Below are positions 44,340 to 55,345 of a stretch of DNA of 64,000 nt, one piece after another. The notes beneath the pieces were generated by a model. The model did no database searches. It was not told the DNA's origin and saw only the letters and a program-made list of their open reading frames with translations. Origin of the DNA: Bryum argenteum (taxonomy: Eukaryota; Streptophyta; Bryopsida; Bryales; Bryaceae); contig CM073331.1 of assembly GCA_037043015.1 (NCBI GenBank), positions 2,005,501-2,069,500 of the forward strand, read 5' to 3'. Position 1 is the first letter of the stretch. Every line of letters begins with the position of its first letter. A program made the translations under genes and the position numbers.

Positions 44340-44597
44340 CACTACTAGAAAAGAGGGGAGTTTAAAAGAGGGGGGTTTGTAATGTTACAAACTTTGCTTT
44401 TTGTGCAAACATTGCTTACTCGAGCAATGTAATGGGGCATGCTTTCGTACCATTCCTCATAAAAGAAGCAATGTCTTCAACCTCAAACATTCCGGGGAAT
44501 GGTGCTAAAGCATGCCCCAATACATTGCCTGAGTATGCAATGTTTGCACAAAAAGCAATGTTTGTAACATTGCAAACCCCCCTCTTTTCTAGTAGTG
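44340..44597. mobile_element. Stand-alone CACTA-type foldback MITE
   Basis: CACTACTAGAAAAGAGGGG and its inverse CCCCTCTTTTCTAGTAGTG form the ends. AAT flanks both sides (44,337-44,339 and 44,598-44,600), a 3-bp target duplication. Almost the whole 258 bp folds back (ATGGGGCATGCTTT faces AAAGCATGCCCCA), with a loop near 44,460-44,495. It lies outside the B3 array, so the family can insert on its own. Confidence 0.9.
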
Positions 44598-44885
44598 AAT
44601 ACTTACTTGCTCGCCGAGGACTCCCGAAAATGAATGACCCTGCATTTGAACAGAGATCTATCATTTATCACCTATCTATTATTCATGACCTAGCACTGCT
44701 TATGAGTATCTACTACCTATCACTTCTAAAGTATCAACTATTTGAACAGATCCTGCAATTACTCCGAGGTCATGCCCAAGAAAAAAGGCTCATGGAGCAC
44801 ACGTTAGCATCTGAAGATCAGACCATGAATAGCAGCGTAGCAGGAAGCCCTCGGAGGTGCCCAGTTGATATCATTTACCCGTAAC
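44598..44885. other. Short unassigned stretch with one exon-like block
   Basis: Contains the last exon-like block (44,785-44,880, KRLMEHTLASEDQT). Otherwise nothing. Confidence 0.4.
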
Positions 44886-45111
44886 TAGGGTTCGGGGAAA
44901 GCTGATGGCTAGTTCATTATCAGCCGATGGATTTAGCACACTGGCCAGTCCATTCATGAAACCACCGGCCAAAAACCGATGAAAATTACAAATAAATTTC
45001 TATTCTCAGTATAAAACAAGGCAATTGCCGGAAGAGATATGTAAAAAACCGATCGGGTGTGCGATATGCCGGTTATTAGCCATTAAAAGTCAAAAAACTT
45101 CCCGAACCCTG
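44886..45111. mobile_element. hAT-like MITE
   Basis: Inverted ends TAGGGTTCGGGGAAAG and CTTCCCGAACCCTG (226 bp), flanked by CCCGTAAC and CCTGTAAC, an 8-bp duplication with one mismatch. The CAGGG-type end and 8-bp duplication fit hAT. The interior has ACCGATCGG and GCCGGT words; no frame. Confidence 0.8.
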
Positions 45112-45889
45112 CCTGTAACAATATGTGCCCAGAGGGATTACTCTTTTCAACTCGAGTTGTCTAACCCCTTTGCATTTCCTTAAAGCAATTGTCAACTTCT
45201 GTCTCGATTGGTTATGTTTTCATCTTAATTTGTCCTAAATAATATTCACTTCTTGCTCTTTTTGAGATTAGTTCATTTAAAATTTTAAAAAATAAAAAAA
45301 AAATAAAAAAATCATTCAATTCCATATTTCTGAATACATAGGTCGGATGTGTAATTCAATTAGTGCTTGCACTCTTAAGAAACATACCTCCTTCAGATTG
45401 CCAATCATTTCCATGCTTCACCCTACTTGTGGTTCTCAATATTGTATTATCAAACATCATGATTGGTTAATTGTATTAGGCAAGCAAAGTAAAGTGAAGA
45501 TTGCCATAAAATATGAGAAACTAAGGTGTAGAAACATGTTAAACAAAGTCCATGATGGTAGAGAGTACATTAAAATATTCATATAACAACAAGAAAGAAG
45601 ATATGTATCTATTTGAGACATTTTTTTCATGTGCCCTCATTAAAGAGTGATTAGTCCAAATTGAATCCAAAGGTATAATAGTGAGTAAGGTTAAATTATT
45701 ACTCCAAAATAGTTGGTGGGACCGATAAAAGTCACAATTGAGCAAGTAACTCCAAACGTCAGAAGTGGTCTTATTCCAACAAAAAAGTATTCGAACTTGT
45801 CGCCACAAAAAGAGAAAGACATCAACTAGTAGCCTCTCTTGATATGTAAATTCATTTAAGTAATAAAAATAAAATCGACCATCGTTGTC
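45112..45889. other. AT-rich DNA with A-rich tract
   Basis: An A-rich run with scattered T (45,285-45,310) and unique-looking sequence. A 145-codon minus-strand frame (45,539-45,976) overlaps satellite and has no motif. Confidence 0.4.
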
Positions 45890-46363
45890 TTTACAATGAT
45901 AATGTCCGTTGTTGGAAAGCAACAATATAAGGAGAGAAGTTAGTAAAGACGAGCCGTAAATACCACAATTGTCCAAGGTGAATCAATCATGTGAGGTAAC
46001 CAATTCGATGCCGCCAACATCCAAATAATGGTAAGATGAACGAAATGTTACAAAAAGAAAAAGACATCATCCAATAGTCGTTGTTGAGATTCTTTTTTAG
46101 ATAGTAATAAAACAAGTAACCCAATAGTCTCTTTTAGCACGTAAGTCACATTTAGAAATGATAAAAGATAGAACAGTTGTTCCTTTAAACTCCCAATGTT
46201 CGTTGTTGGGAAGCAACAACTGTTCCACGACAATGGAAGCTTTGGGTACCTAAAAGGATTGCCCAATACAATTTTAAGAAACCTCTTGATATTGTTTTCC
46301 CCTTAAGAGAATATTTATTGGTCTTTTGGATTAAAATAACTATTCTTTAGTGAGCTACACATC
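45890..46363. repeat. GTTGTTGG satellite block
   Basis: Two units with TCCGTTGTTGGAAAGCAACA and GTTGTTGGGAAGCAACAACT, each followed by AGTAAAGAC- or CAAGTAAC-type words. Same family as 7.5, 57.1-57.6 and 63.3-64 kb. Confidence 0.55.
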
Positions 46364-46671
46364 TTAACCCCTAAATGCGCCGAATGTCGAAAAACGACAT
46401 TTTGGATGGAAGGCAGCAACTTTGAATAGCCATATCTTCTTCATCCGAGGTCCGTTTTGGATGAAATCACTTGAATAGGTTCCAAATCAAGTCTAGTTTG
46501 TGTTGTAAAACTTGCAAGTCCATACAATAAAGTATTAATTAATGGAATGCACTTTAGTGAAAAAAACTCTTGTTTTTGGGTTTCCAAGCATGGAGCATGC
46601 ATTACCATTGCAAGCCAATTATGTGAAATTAGAAATAGTTTTTCATGAATTTTTTTTTCATGGTCATGATC

Positions 46672-47620
46672 TTAACCCTTTCATGACCACTCCTGTTTTG
46701 AAAGTCAAGGTTTTTTTGAGGTGTCTAGATCTATTTTGGAGTGCATTGAAAAAATGAAGGGTCAAAATTAAGATCCGACCGTATAAATGTGTAGTGAACT
46801 TCATATACATGCTAGTGGCCAAACATGGGTCAGATCTACCGTATGAACCAGAGTATTATGATGTTCCGAGTCAAGTGTAGTACATAGCGTATACATGACC
46901 TCGAAGATTTTTACTAGAATTAGAGACCAGAATATCCACATTTGGACAAAACTCATGTGGTCAATATTGTAGAGAGTTTGAAGATCTATCCAACAACACC
47001 ATGAGCGTTGCATTTCGAGCATTTATGAAACTGAAATTGTGAAAAGAGACCAAAAATCCAGTTCCTTGTATACGGTAGCGTACGAGAAATACATGGGATA
47101 TCGTAGCAAATATGGTCAGATTGAAAAATCAGACATGGTCACATTCATCAGACGCCGAGCCTTGACGTAGAATCAGTGTGCAAACAACATGTGGTTGATT
47201 CTTTTTGGGGAGAATTTCAGGTTGTACAAACGTATACGCTTTCATGGACGGTGTTGGGTTGCCAAAAGAAATCAACTCTTCTTTTGTCGACGGAGCCAAT
47301 TGTGTAGTACCCCCATGTTCCCATGTTCTCAAGGGCCCCTTAAAATTGGTGTCATGTGTACTCGACAGCCGTATTTCGTAAATCTTTCTCACTTCTTTCC
47401 AAACCAGCTACCGTATCTCATACTCATCACCATATATAGACACCTCTACTGGGCATAGTACAAGTCCAAATGCATCGTTGTTTTGTGTAGTAGATCCAGC
47501 ACACACTCCTCTTCCGGCGTTGTTCTCTAACATTTTGTTGTTTCTACACAGATTCTACTCAATCATGCAATAACCACACTTCAGCGACCATATTTGGTTG
47601 ATTGGTCATGAAAGGGTTAA
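46672..47620. mobile_element. Nested element with TTAACCCTTTCATGACCA ends
   Basis: Perfect 18-bp terminal inverted repeats (46,672-46,689 and 47,603-47,620). CATGATC precedes and CATGATT follows, a possible 6-7 bp target duplication. The interior, 949 bp, has several GTATACG/CGTATAC words and no transposase. Confidence 0.75.
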
Positions 47621-47898
47621 CATGATTCTTAACAACTTTGTGGTGAAAAGATTTTTGATCCAAATGATTTCACTATTGGATTTGCAACGATGTCTTGTCA
47701 ACAGAAAAAGTGAGAAAATGGATGATATTTGAGGAGCTATATCTCCTTCATCTACCGTTGGAGTTTAACTTAATTTTTTGGGATGGTCTCTGTCACGGAC
47801 GTGACATACTGGATATTATCCACACCCCATGAGTTTACCGTGATCAGTCCTACTTCTCAAAGATTTCCTAGATTCCGTATATTTTGCAAGTTCAAGTT

Positions 47899-48206
47899 TT
47901 CTGGAAGATTCTAGAACCTTCTACTAGTTTCCAAAAGCTTCCTCAAGCTTCCGTATAGCTCTAGTAGTTTCCGGAAGCTTCTACAAGCTTCTAGATAGTT
48001 CTAGTGGTTTCCGGAAGCTCCCCTAAGCTTCCGGAAGGTTCCATAAGGATTCAATTGTTTCCGGAAGGTTCCATAAATTTCCGGAAGGTTCCATAAACTT
48101 CCGGAAGATTCCGCTTGACCTTCCTAGATTCCGGAAGCTCCCACGAGTCTCCGGAAGGTTCCATAGGAGCTTCCCAAGGCCTCTAGGACGTTACTCCGGA
48201 AGTTTC
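47899..48206 (+). promoter_or_regulatory. Heat-shock element cluster in LTR 1
   Basis: A five-unit alternating TTC/GAA array with exact 2-base gaps lies at 47,899-47,921. Three-unit perfect elements (TTCCGGAAGCTTC or TTCCGGAAGGTTC type) start at 47,969, 48,029, 48,059, 48,079 and 48,099. Two-unit forms lie at 48,009, 48,129, 48,154 and 48,199. HSF trimers bind nTTCnnGAAnnTTCn. Function is inferred from the motif and its place upstream of a TATA box. Confidence 0.75.
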
Positions 48207-48217
48207 TTCTAGCCTAG

Positions 48218-48225
48218 TATATATA
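48218..48225 (+). promoter_or_regulatory. TATA box of LTR 1
   Basis: TATATATA, about 12 bases after the last heat-shock unit. It marks the likely U3/R promoter. The same box is in LTR 2 and LTR 3. Confidence 0.65.
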
Positions 48226-48433
48226 GAGAGTTGAAGATCGTTGTTCTTCACTCTCTTCAACACCAGTTGAACATACTCTTCCAGTTATCAATACTACTCT
48301 CTGTTCTCTTACTTTGAGTGTTGTTCTGAGTCTTGCGTGAGGAATCCCCTCACTTCTGGTCTATCTTGGTATCCTTTTGGAAACTCCCCTCAATCTTGTC
48401 TTTGATCTTGCCTTGGAGTTGCTGTCCGCAATA

Positions 48434-49336
48434 GTTTGAAGAGAGTGACTGACTACATTCTGGTCCGAGAGATTCTACGTTTAGTATATCCTATAGAAGT
48501 TTCGTTTTAGAATTTTCATGAAAGTTTTTGCATGGACTTGAATCGACTTCCCTTATCACCAAGTCTTGTTGTTCTAGAAATACGTTTTCTCTTTAGATCA
48601 AAGATCGAATCCAAGAGACGTCCTCATTCGATGCAGGTGAAGAATTCTATTTGAACCTCTTGAGATCACCTCTTCCTATCATTATCCCTAGAAAGCATTT
48701 AACGGAAATCTTTGTTACTTCATCTACTTGTGAATCTTCGCGCTTTTGTATTCCAAGATGGGCGACGTATTAAATCTCGAGATCGCACGATATGATCGCT
48801 ACGACACGACAACTACAAGCGAGGAGAATGCCAACATACGGTACGCCGTGGAACAACACCAAGCGGCTCACTCAAGTCCACGCGCCCCATCGCCGCAAAC
48901 CAAATGTCACATCTACAAGACCTAAAGAGCGCCGAGTGAGCTTGCAGACAAGTTTGATGGCGATCGACTGAGAGCTTCGAGATTTTGTTAATCAAATTCG
49001 ACTTGTCTTCCGTCTCCAACCTCAAAGATACTCAACGGAAGAAATACAAGTCATGTTCATCGGGACCTTGCTCACCGGAACCGCGTTGTCGTGGTTCTCA
49101 TCGCTCTTGGAGAAAAACTCTCCAATCTTGATAAGTCGCGACCAGTTTTTGGAAGTACTAAGGAGAACGTTTAGAGAAAGAGATCGAGCACTTGTAGCGA
49201 CTGCAAAACTCCGTTCCTTACAACAACGTTCGCGGCTCGAACAAAGATACGTTGCGAGTTTCAACAAATTTTTGATTGACTTAGAACGAAACGATCTTCT
49301 CATCACCATGTTTCGATGGGGATTTCGTGACGATAT
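48434..49336 (+). pseudogene. Leader and truncated gag, first copy
   Basis: After LTR 1 comes a 324-base leader. ATGGGCGACGTATTAAATCT (48,758) opens a frame that stops after 55 codons. The gag core resumes at 49,053 in another frame: IGTLLTGTALSWFSSLLEKN, FRERDRALVATAKLR and SFNKFLIDLERND, typical of Retrotrans_gag capsid domains. It ends abruptly at CGTGACGATAT, where LTR 2 begins. The same CGTGACGATAT in the second gag copy (about 50,860) continues into AAGACC. A breakpoint within gag, not a natural end. Confidence 0.75.
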
Positions 49337-49950
49337 TGTCACGGACATGCCATACAGGGTATTATCCACACCCCATGAGTTTACCGTGATCAGCCCTACT
49401 TCTCGAAGATTTCTTAGTTTCCGTATATTTTGCAAGTTCAAGTTTTCTGGAAGCTTCTAGAACCTTCCACTAGTTTCCAAAAGCTTCCTCAAGCTTCCGT
49501 ATAGCTCTAGTAGTTTCGGAAGCTTCCACAAGCTTCCAGGATAGTTCTAGTAGTTTCCGGAAGCTTCTCTAAGCTTCAGGAAGGTTCCATAAGGATCCAA
49601 TTGTTTCCGGAAGGTTCCATAAACTTCCGGAAGGTTCCGCTTGACCTTCCTAGATTCCGGAAGCTCCCACGAGTCTCCGGAAGGTTCCATAGGAGCTTCT
49701 AGGACCTTACTCCGGAAGTTTCTTCTAGCCTAGTATATATAGAGAGTTGAAGGTCGTTGTTCTTCACTCTCTTCAACATGGATGTACCTATTCCTCCTCT
49801 TATCAATATTACTTCTTCTTGTCTTCCTTCAAAGATGCCCATCTTGAGTCTTGTGAGGAATCCCCTCATTTCTAGTCTGTCTTGGTCCCCATTTGAGGTC
49901 TCCTCACTCAATTCTCTGTCGAGTCTTGTCTTTGAGTTGCCGTCCCAACA
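49337..49950 (+). repeat. LTR 2 (internal, diverged)
   Basis: 614 bp, TGTCACGG to CCCAACA. The first 100 bases match LTR 3 better than LTR 1 does, but the part after the TATA box (ATGGATGTACCTATTCCTCC) differs from both outer LTRs. It keeps the five-unit heat-shock element (49,445-49,467) and a TATA box. It derives from a different family variant. Confidence 0.85.
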
Positions 49951-51339
49951 AGTTTGAAGAAGAGTGACTAACCACGTTCTTGTCCGTGAGATTCTACGTT
50001 TAGTATTTCTAAAGTTCTGTCTTAGAGTTTTCATGAGAGTTTTGCGTGGACTTGAATCGACTTCCTTTATCCCCAAGTCAAGTCTGTTGTTCAGAAGTGC
50101 GTTTTCTCTTTAGATCAAAGAGTGAACTAAGAGATGTTCTTATCCGATGCGGAGGAGTGAAGAATTCTATTTGAACCTCTTGAGATCACCTCTTCCGGTC
50201 ATTATCCCGAGAGACACAAATGGAAATCTCATTTCTTCATCTACTTGTGAATCTTGAGGCTTTTCTAATCTAAGATGGGCGACGTTTCAAATCTCGAGAC
50301 GCGCGACATGGTCGCTTGACACGACAACTACTACAGAAGAGAATGCCAACATACGACACGCCGTGGAACAACACCAAGCGACTCTCGCTCAAGTCCACGT
50401 GCGGCCCCTTGCAAGCCAAGTGTCACATCCACAAGCACCTAAGGAGCCTCGAGTGAGCTTGCTGGACAAGTTTGATGGAGATCGCACGAAGCTTCGAGAT
50501 TTTGTGAATCAAATTCGGCTCGTCTTCCGTCTCCAACCTCAAAGATACTCAACGGAAGAAATACAAGTCGGATTCATCGGGACCTTCTTCACCTGGAACC
50601 GCGTTATCGTGGTTCTCATCTCTCTTTGGAGAAAAACTCTCCACTCTTGACAAGCCGTGACCAGTTTTTGGAAGAACTAGGCGAACGTTTGGAGAAAGAG
50701 ATCGAGCGCAGTAGTAGCGACCGCAAAACTCCGTTCCCTACAACAACGTTCACGTCCGAACTTCACCTCACATTGCGAGTTTGAACAAATTTCTTGTGAC
50801 CTTGATTGGAACGATACGGCTCTCTCATCACTATGTTTCGATGGGGACTTCGTGACGATATCAAGACCTTATTCTTTGAACTTGCCCAACCACGCGTTAT
50901 CGGAGGCTATTACTCAAACGATCGATTGCGACAACCGATTGTTTGAGCAATGACAAGAAGCGACGATTGCTCTTTGGATCGTGATCGGCGGACTTCTGGC
51001 TCCATCTCGCCGGACACCACTCAACACTTCGACGGTAGAACCCATGCAAATCGACTCTTCAAAGGTCAAGAAGTTATCCGAAGAAGAGAAAGAACGACGT
51101 CGTAGAGAACATCTATGCTTGTCTTGTGGAGAAAAAGACCACGGGTGGAGAATCGCCTGTTAAACCCGGAGATCGAAGCCGCACAAATTTCGTGGTACTA
51201 TAAGTCTTGTGAAGCGAACCACGAGGAGTTCATGTCGAAAACGACAACGGCCGGCCTTGAGAGGGACCGTGCGGTGACAAGTGTTTCTACGTCATCGCGT
51301 CCTATCTTATCCTCCTCAACCCTCTCGATGTTTTAATAT
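49951..51339 (+). pseudogene. Leader and gag, second copy, with zinc knuckle
   Basis: The leader is 324 bases, as in copy 1. ATGGGCGACGTTTCAAATCT (50,275) stops after 13 codons. Capsid segments follow in several frames (FDGDRTKLRDFVNQIRLVFR at about 50,470, then pieces to 50,990). Near 51,110 LCLSCGEKDHGWRIAC is a CCHC zinc knuckle, with one residue too many between His and the last Cys. It would form the nucleocapsid end of gag. Many frameshifts. Confidence 0.7.
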
Positions 51340-51949
51340 CCCGCTTATAATAGATTTCCATCCGCATAGTATAAAGGTTAAAGCTTTGTTAGATTCGGGA
51401 GCTTCCGCTAGTTTTATTGATAGAGACCTTGTCAAACGTCATAATCGCCTACGATTCTAAGAAATATGCCGTAGCAAAGAGAGGTCATTGACGGTAGGGC
51501 GATTTCGGGGAGATGTTACCCACGAAACTAAACCTTTGAGTATTATCTTAGAAGGACACCAAATCTTATTGTATTTAATATCATTAGCTCTCCTCTAATC
51601 CTCTTGTCTTGGTCTCTCTTGGTTAGAAATGGTCAATCCAAGTATAGATTGGAAGACACGAAAACTTACATATCAAACTATAGCTCCCTATTTCCCTTCA
51701 CAACATCCTAAGAATAACCTCTGGTCTTGCCTTTTTCCCAAGCCCAAAGTCCCGAGGTCAAAACTCCGCTCATGGTCGGCGCCCGAGCTTTATGAGGGGC
51801 GCGCGAGGACGGGAATATGTTTGCAATTTATGCAATTCCGTCATCACAACATATCCAAGGACCACCAAACTACCACGGTGAGTATGAAGAATTTTCAGAC
51901 GTATTCGAGAAGAAGAATCTTGACATACTTCCTCAACACCGACCCTATG
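51340..51949 (+). pseudogene. Retropepsin-type protease and linker
   Basis: VKALLDSGASASFIDRDLV (about 51,378-51,435) carries the DSGA active-site motif of retroviral-type aspartic proteases, expected between gag and reverse transcriptase. The rest of the protease and the linker are in shifted frames ([13 protein letters not shown] at 51,629 is the usual strand before the reverse transcriptase). Confidence 0.65.
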
Positions 51950-53130
51950 ATTGTGGCATCGAGCTTTAAGAAGGTGCACAACCACCATTTGGCCCGATCT
52001 ACGATCTTTCGCGAACGAGCTATCGCATTGCGAGATTACCTTGATGAAAATCTTGCAAAGAATTTCATCCGACACTCCAAGTCACCACCGCGGAGCTCCT
52101 ATTCGTTCGTCAAGAAGAAGGACGGTTCCCTTCGGATGTGCGTGGACTACCATGGCTGAATAAGGTTATTTATCGAAGAATCGGTATCCATTACCACTCA
52201 TCTCGGGACTCCTTGACCAACTCGGTCAAGAAAGATCTACACCAAGATCGATCTTCGTGGAGCGTATAACCTGGTACGTATCGAGGAACTTGACGAGTGG
52301 AAGGCGCATTCGAACGCGGTATGGACATTTCGAATACAATGTCACGCCTTTTGGTCTTACCAACGCACCGCCATCTTCCAACATCTAATGAACGACGTAT
52401 TCCGAGAGTTCCCGGACGACTTTGTTGTTTGCTACCGACGACATATTGGTGTTCTCCAAAATGAAGAAGATCACACCAACCATGTCCGATTGGTATTGAA
52501 GAAGCTCATGCTACGCGGGGGTTACGCCAAGTTGGAAAAGTCGTCTTCCATCAACCTCAAGTCGAATTCCTAGGCTACATCATTTTGGAGAGGGTCTATC
52601 CATGGACCCAAAGAAGATTCAAATTGATCATTGATTGGCGAAACCAACTACCGCTCGAGACGCGTATAATGTTTCCTTGGTTTTGCCAACTTCTACCGAA
52701 TCTTTATTCGAAATTACTCTAAGATTCTTTGCTCCGTTGACCCGATTGACTTGCAAGGACAAGCTCGAGTGGACTACGAAGCCAACAAAACTTTCGAGGT
52801 TTTGAAGAAGGCGTTCTGACGCGCCTATTCTCACACATCCCGATTTCCGAAGCCGTTCTTCTAGAAACGGATGCTTCGATTTTGCCCTTGGAGCGGTCCG
52901 TTCACAATCCGACGACGACGGACGCTCCATCTGTCGCGTTCCACTCGCGAAAAATTTTTCTTCCGCCGAGATCAATTACGAGATTCACGACAAGGAGCTT
53001 TTAGCTATCGTCGACTCTTTTCCAAGAATGGCGTCACTTCCTTGAAGGTGCTTTCATGATTCCGTCGCGATTCATACCGATCACAAGAACCTTGAGTATT
53101 TCATATCGCCAAGAGTCTTTGAATCGTCGA
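51950..53130 (+). pseudogene. Reverse transcriptase and RNase H
   Basis: [17 protein letters not shown] (about 52,100-52,150) opens the reverse transcriptase and runs into [18 protein letters not shown] lies near 52,240. The Asp-Asp box is at about 52,433-52,445, in the frame where DDILVFS-like residues appear, but the adjoining frame is shifted. RNase H starts near 52,858 with LETDAS, and HTDHKNLEYF lies near 53,070. At least five frameshifts. No active enzyme can come from this copy. Confidence 0.75.
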
Positions 53131-53559
53131 CAAGCCCGTTGGAGTATATCGTTGTCGCGATTCAACTTTGTAATCACGCATCGCCTCGCTCTCTCAACAA
53201 ATTCGTTCCGATGCACTTTCTAGGCGAACATACCTTGCGCCTAAAGAAAGCGATGCAAAGATACGACCAACAGAGGACTACCTCATCAAGCGCGAGCAAC
53301 TTCACTCAAGACCGTGCGCACCACAATTTCGGTGGATGCATCTTTTCTCGAAGATATCCGAGTAAGTTTACAATCTGATCCTTTGGCCTCAAAAGTCAAG
53401 AGCAATCCTAGCGTCTCCAATGTTGAAGAATCTCCATGTCGGGACTCTCAAATCTCAGATTCAGAGGTTATAGATTCGGAATCCCCGAATCAACCTGCTT
53501 CCAGTTTACAGGCTTTCACGTCGCGTGAAACTCCCCAAGATGATGCGATCCAAGATTCC

Positions 53560-54260
53560 GGTTTGAGATGGCTTACTATATTATCGGGACTACTCTATGT
53601 CCCTCAAGGCCCATGCCGACTCGAGTCTTTCCGGTGTCATACACGACTTTCCATCGGCGGGACACTTTGGTTACAACAAGACCATGGGTACATTATCCGG
53701 AGACTTTTGGTGGCCTCAAATGTGGAAAACCGTGAAGGACTATGTCACAACGCGTGTGACATCCGTTTCTAGATCCAAGATCTTTCGTCATCGGCCAGAC
53801 GGGTTCTTGGCCGTTGCCGATTCCAGAAACCCCATGGACATCCATATCCATGGACTTTATTGTGGACCTTCCAATGTCCAACACCTTTGATTCCATCTTT
53901 GTTGTTGTGGATCGGCTGACCAAGATGACTCACTTCATTCCGTGCCACAAGACAGTTACCGAAGAAGAAAAAACAAGACTCTTTGTAGACAATGTCTACA
54001 GACTCCACGGCCACCCCAACGACATCATTTCCGATCGTGGAACGCAATTCACATCGAAGTTCTAGCAGTCTTTGTTCGTGATTTCGAGCGTGGAGACGTT
54101 CGTCTTCAAAGATACCATCCTCGACCGACGGACAAACCGAAAGCGCGTCAATCAAGTTTTGGAGCAGTAATTGCGGTGCACCATCAACTACCATCAAGGA
54201 AATTGGGTGGAGTTGTTGCCGCTCGCCGAGCTTGCCTACAACAACACATGTAGAAGTCTA
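53560..54260 (+). pseudogene. Integrase (zinc-binding and catalytic domains)
   Basis: The HHCC domain reads SAGHFGYNKTMGTLSGDFWW and MWKTVKDYV at about 53,650-53,745. The catalytic core (53,814-54,065) has [10 protein letters not shown] with the first Asp and [11 protein letters not shown] with the second, then a frameshift before the Glu of the D,D-35-E triad. Frames are broken at least twice. Confidence 0.75.
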
Positions 54261-54499
54261 CTCAACATACCCCTTTCTATGCAAACTACGGTCATCATCC
54301 CAAGATTGATTAATTCAATCTAAACATTTCTGAGAATCCAGCTGCCACAGATCTTGCTACTCGATTGTCTGATATCCAGAACCAGATGAAGCAGAGCCTC
54401 CTCAAAGCCCAAGAGCACCAGAAGACACAAACGCTGACAGGTCTCGTAAGGAACATCCAGCCATCTCTATTGGTGACAAGGTATGACTACTGCGTCGAA

Positions 54500-54905
54500 A
54501 TTTGAGGACTCGCTGGCCGTCTGAAAAACTCGACTACCCTCGCCTTGGACCATTCACAGTGGTCAAACTAATTAACAAGGTGGCTTACCGGTTGGAGTTA
54601 CCGGCCTCTATGAAGATTCATCCAGTTTTCCATGTATCTCTCTTTGAACCGCATCTGAGAATCTCTCCGTTACAAGCGAGGATTCAAGAACCTCCTCCAC
54701 CGATCGAGATGAAAGGCGATGAAGAATTTGAAGTCTCGGAGGTTCTAGACTCTCGCATCCACCGTCGACAACTCGAATATCTTGTGCATTGGCAGGGCTA
54801 CGACGTCAGCGAAAGAACCTAGGAGCCTACCTCAAACCTTAAGAACTCTCCTGAGTTAATTCAAAAGTTCCATCGCCAATACCTTCAAAAACCTAAAAGC
54901 TTTTA
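54500..54905 (+). pseudogene. Integrase C-terminus with chromodomain
   Basis: The GPF motif (YPRLGPFTVVKLIN) and KIHPVFHVSLFEPH lie at about 54,530-54,650. A chromodomain follows (EEFEVSEVLDSRI, LEYLVHWQGYD, from 54,720). Its frame hits TAG right after SERT, where chromodomains usually have Trp; EPTSNLKN follows the stop. Chromodomains direct new copies to modified chromatin. This is what assigns the element to chromoviruses. Confidence 0.85.
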
Positions 54906-55333
54906 GGTACAATGTATCTGAATCGCCACCGGCACCAAGTCTGTAAGTTTCCTCTTGGTGCAGGTGCAGATGCAGAGACTTTCAACCAAAACGATGGGGG
55001 TATCGACGAGGCGACGACGCACTTGTCTAGCTCTGTTTTATAGGGACAGGCCTTCGAACTCACGTCGGCCGAAAATTTGGTAAGGCCGTGAGCGCCACCT
55101 CGCCGATGTCTCAAGTCGCCAACCACATGGTTTTATACCGGTCCGTTGCTTTGCGTTCTACCACGTATCCGCAAACAACTCACGACTTTCCGCCGCCCGC
55201 GCCGACATTCGATTGTCACGGTATTCGTATCCCGTATATTTACTCTTTTTGTCTAGTCCACGTGAAACCCACGTGAACATTCTCGTTTTATGTTTTATTG
55301 GTTCGTGTGGGAACTCGTGGAACTCGTTCCTTG
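54906..55333 (+). other. 3' non-coding part of the retrotransposon
   Basis: GC-richer sequence without motifs (GCCGCCCGCGCCGACATTCG), between the end of pol and the purine tract. Short frames only. Confidence 0.5.
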
Positions 55334-55345
55334 AAGGGGGGGTGA
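55334..55345 (+). promoter_or_regulatory. Polypurine tract
   Basis: GAAGGGGGGGTGA directly precedes the last LTR; it is the plus-strand primer site in reverse transcription. Confidence 0.8.

Larger units (their letters stand above)
37700..44880. other. Eight recurring exon-like blocks
   Basis: A roughly 170-bp block recurs, beginning AAAAGGCTCATKGAGCAC and ending near GTCAATCCRTATGGTTT. Approximate positions: 37,780-37,925 (-), 38,157-38,330 (-), 39,045-39,200 (+), 39,427-39,595 (+), 39,846-40,010 (+), 40,250-40,540 (+, interrupted), 41,350-41,520 (+) and 44,785-44,880 (+). Translated fragments are alike: KRLIEHS, SSEDQT, a Leu/Pro-rich stretch, GVAIPCE and TVNPYG. An attached segment (VCSNKVPKQSRSVAIFRRHS) is in two copies. 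No known family recognised. Frames are broken in most copies, so I list it as repeated exon debris rather than a gene. Confidence 0.5.
47791..48433 (+). repeat. LTR 1 (outer, 5')
   Basis: 643 bp, same length as LTR 3. The first roughly 100 bases differ from LTR 3 at several positions (GTGACATACTGGAT versus ATGCCATACAGGGT), while most of the rest is nearly identical. Confidence 0.9.

Noticed and set aside
45539-45976. 145-codon minus-strand frame
   Set aside because: Part of it is satellite sequence found at three other sites without an open frame; it has no motif.
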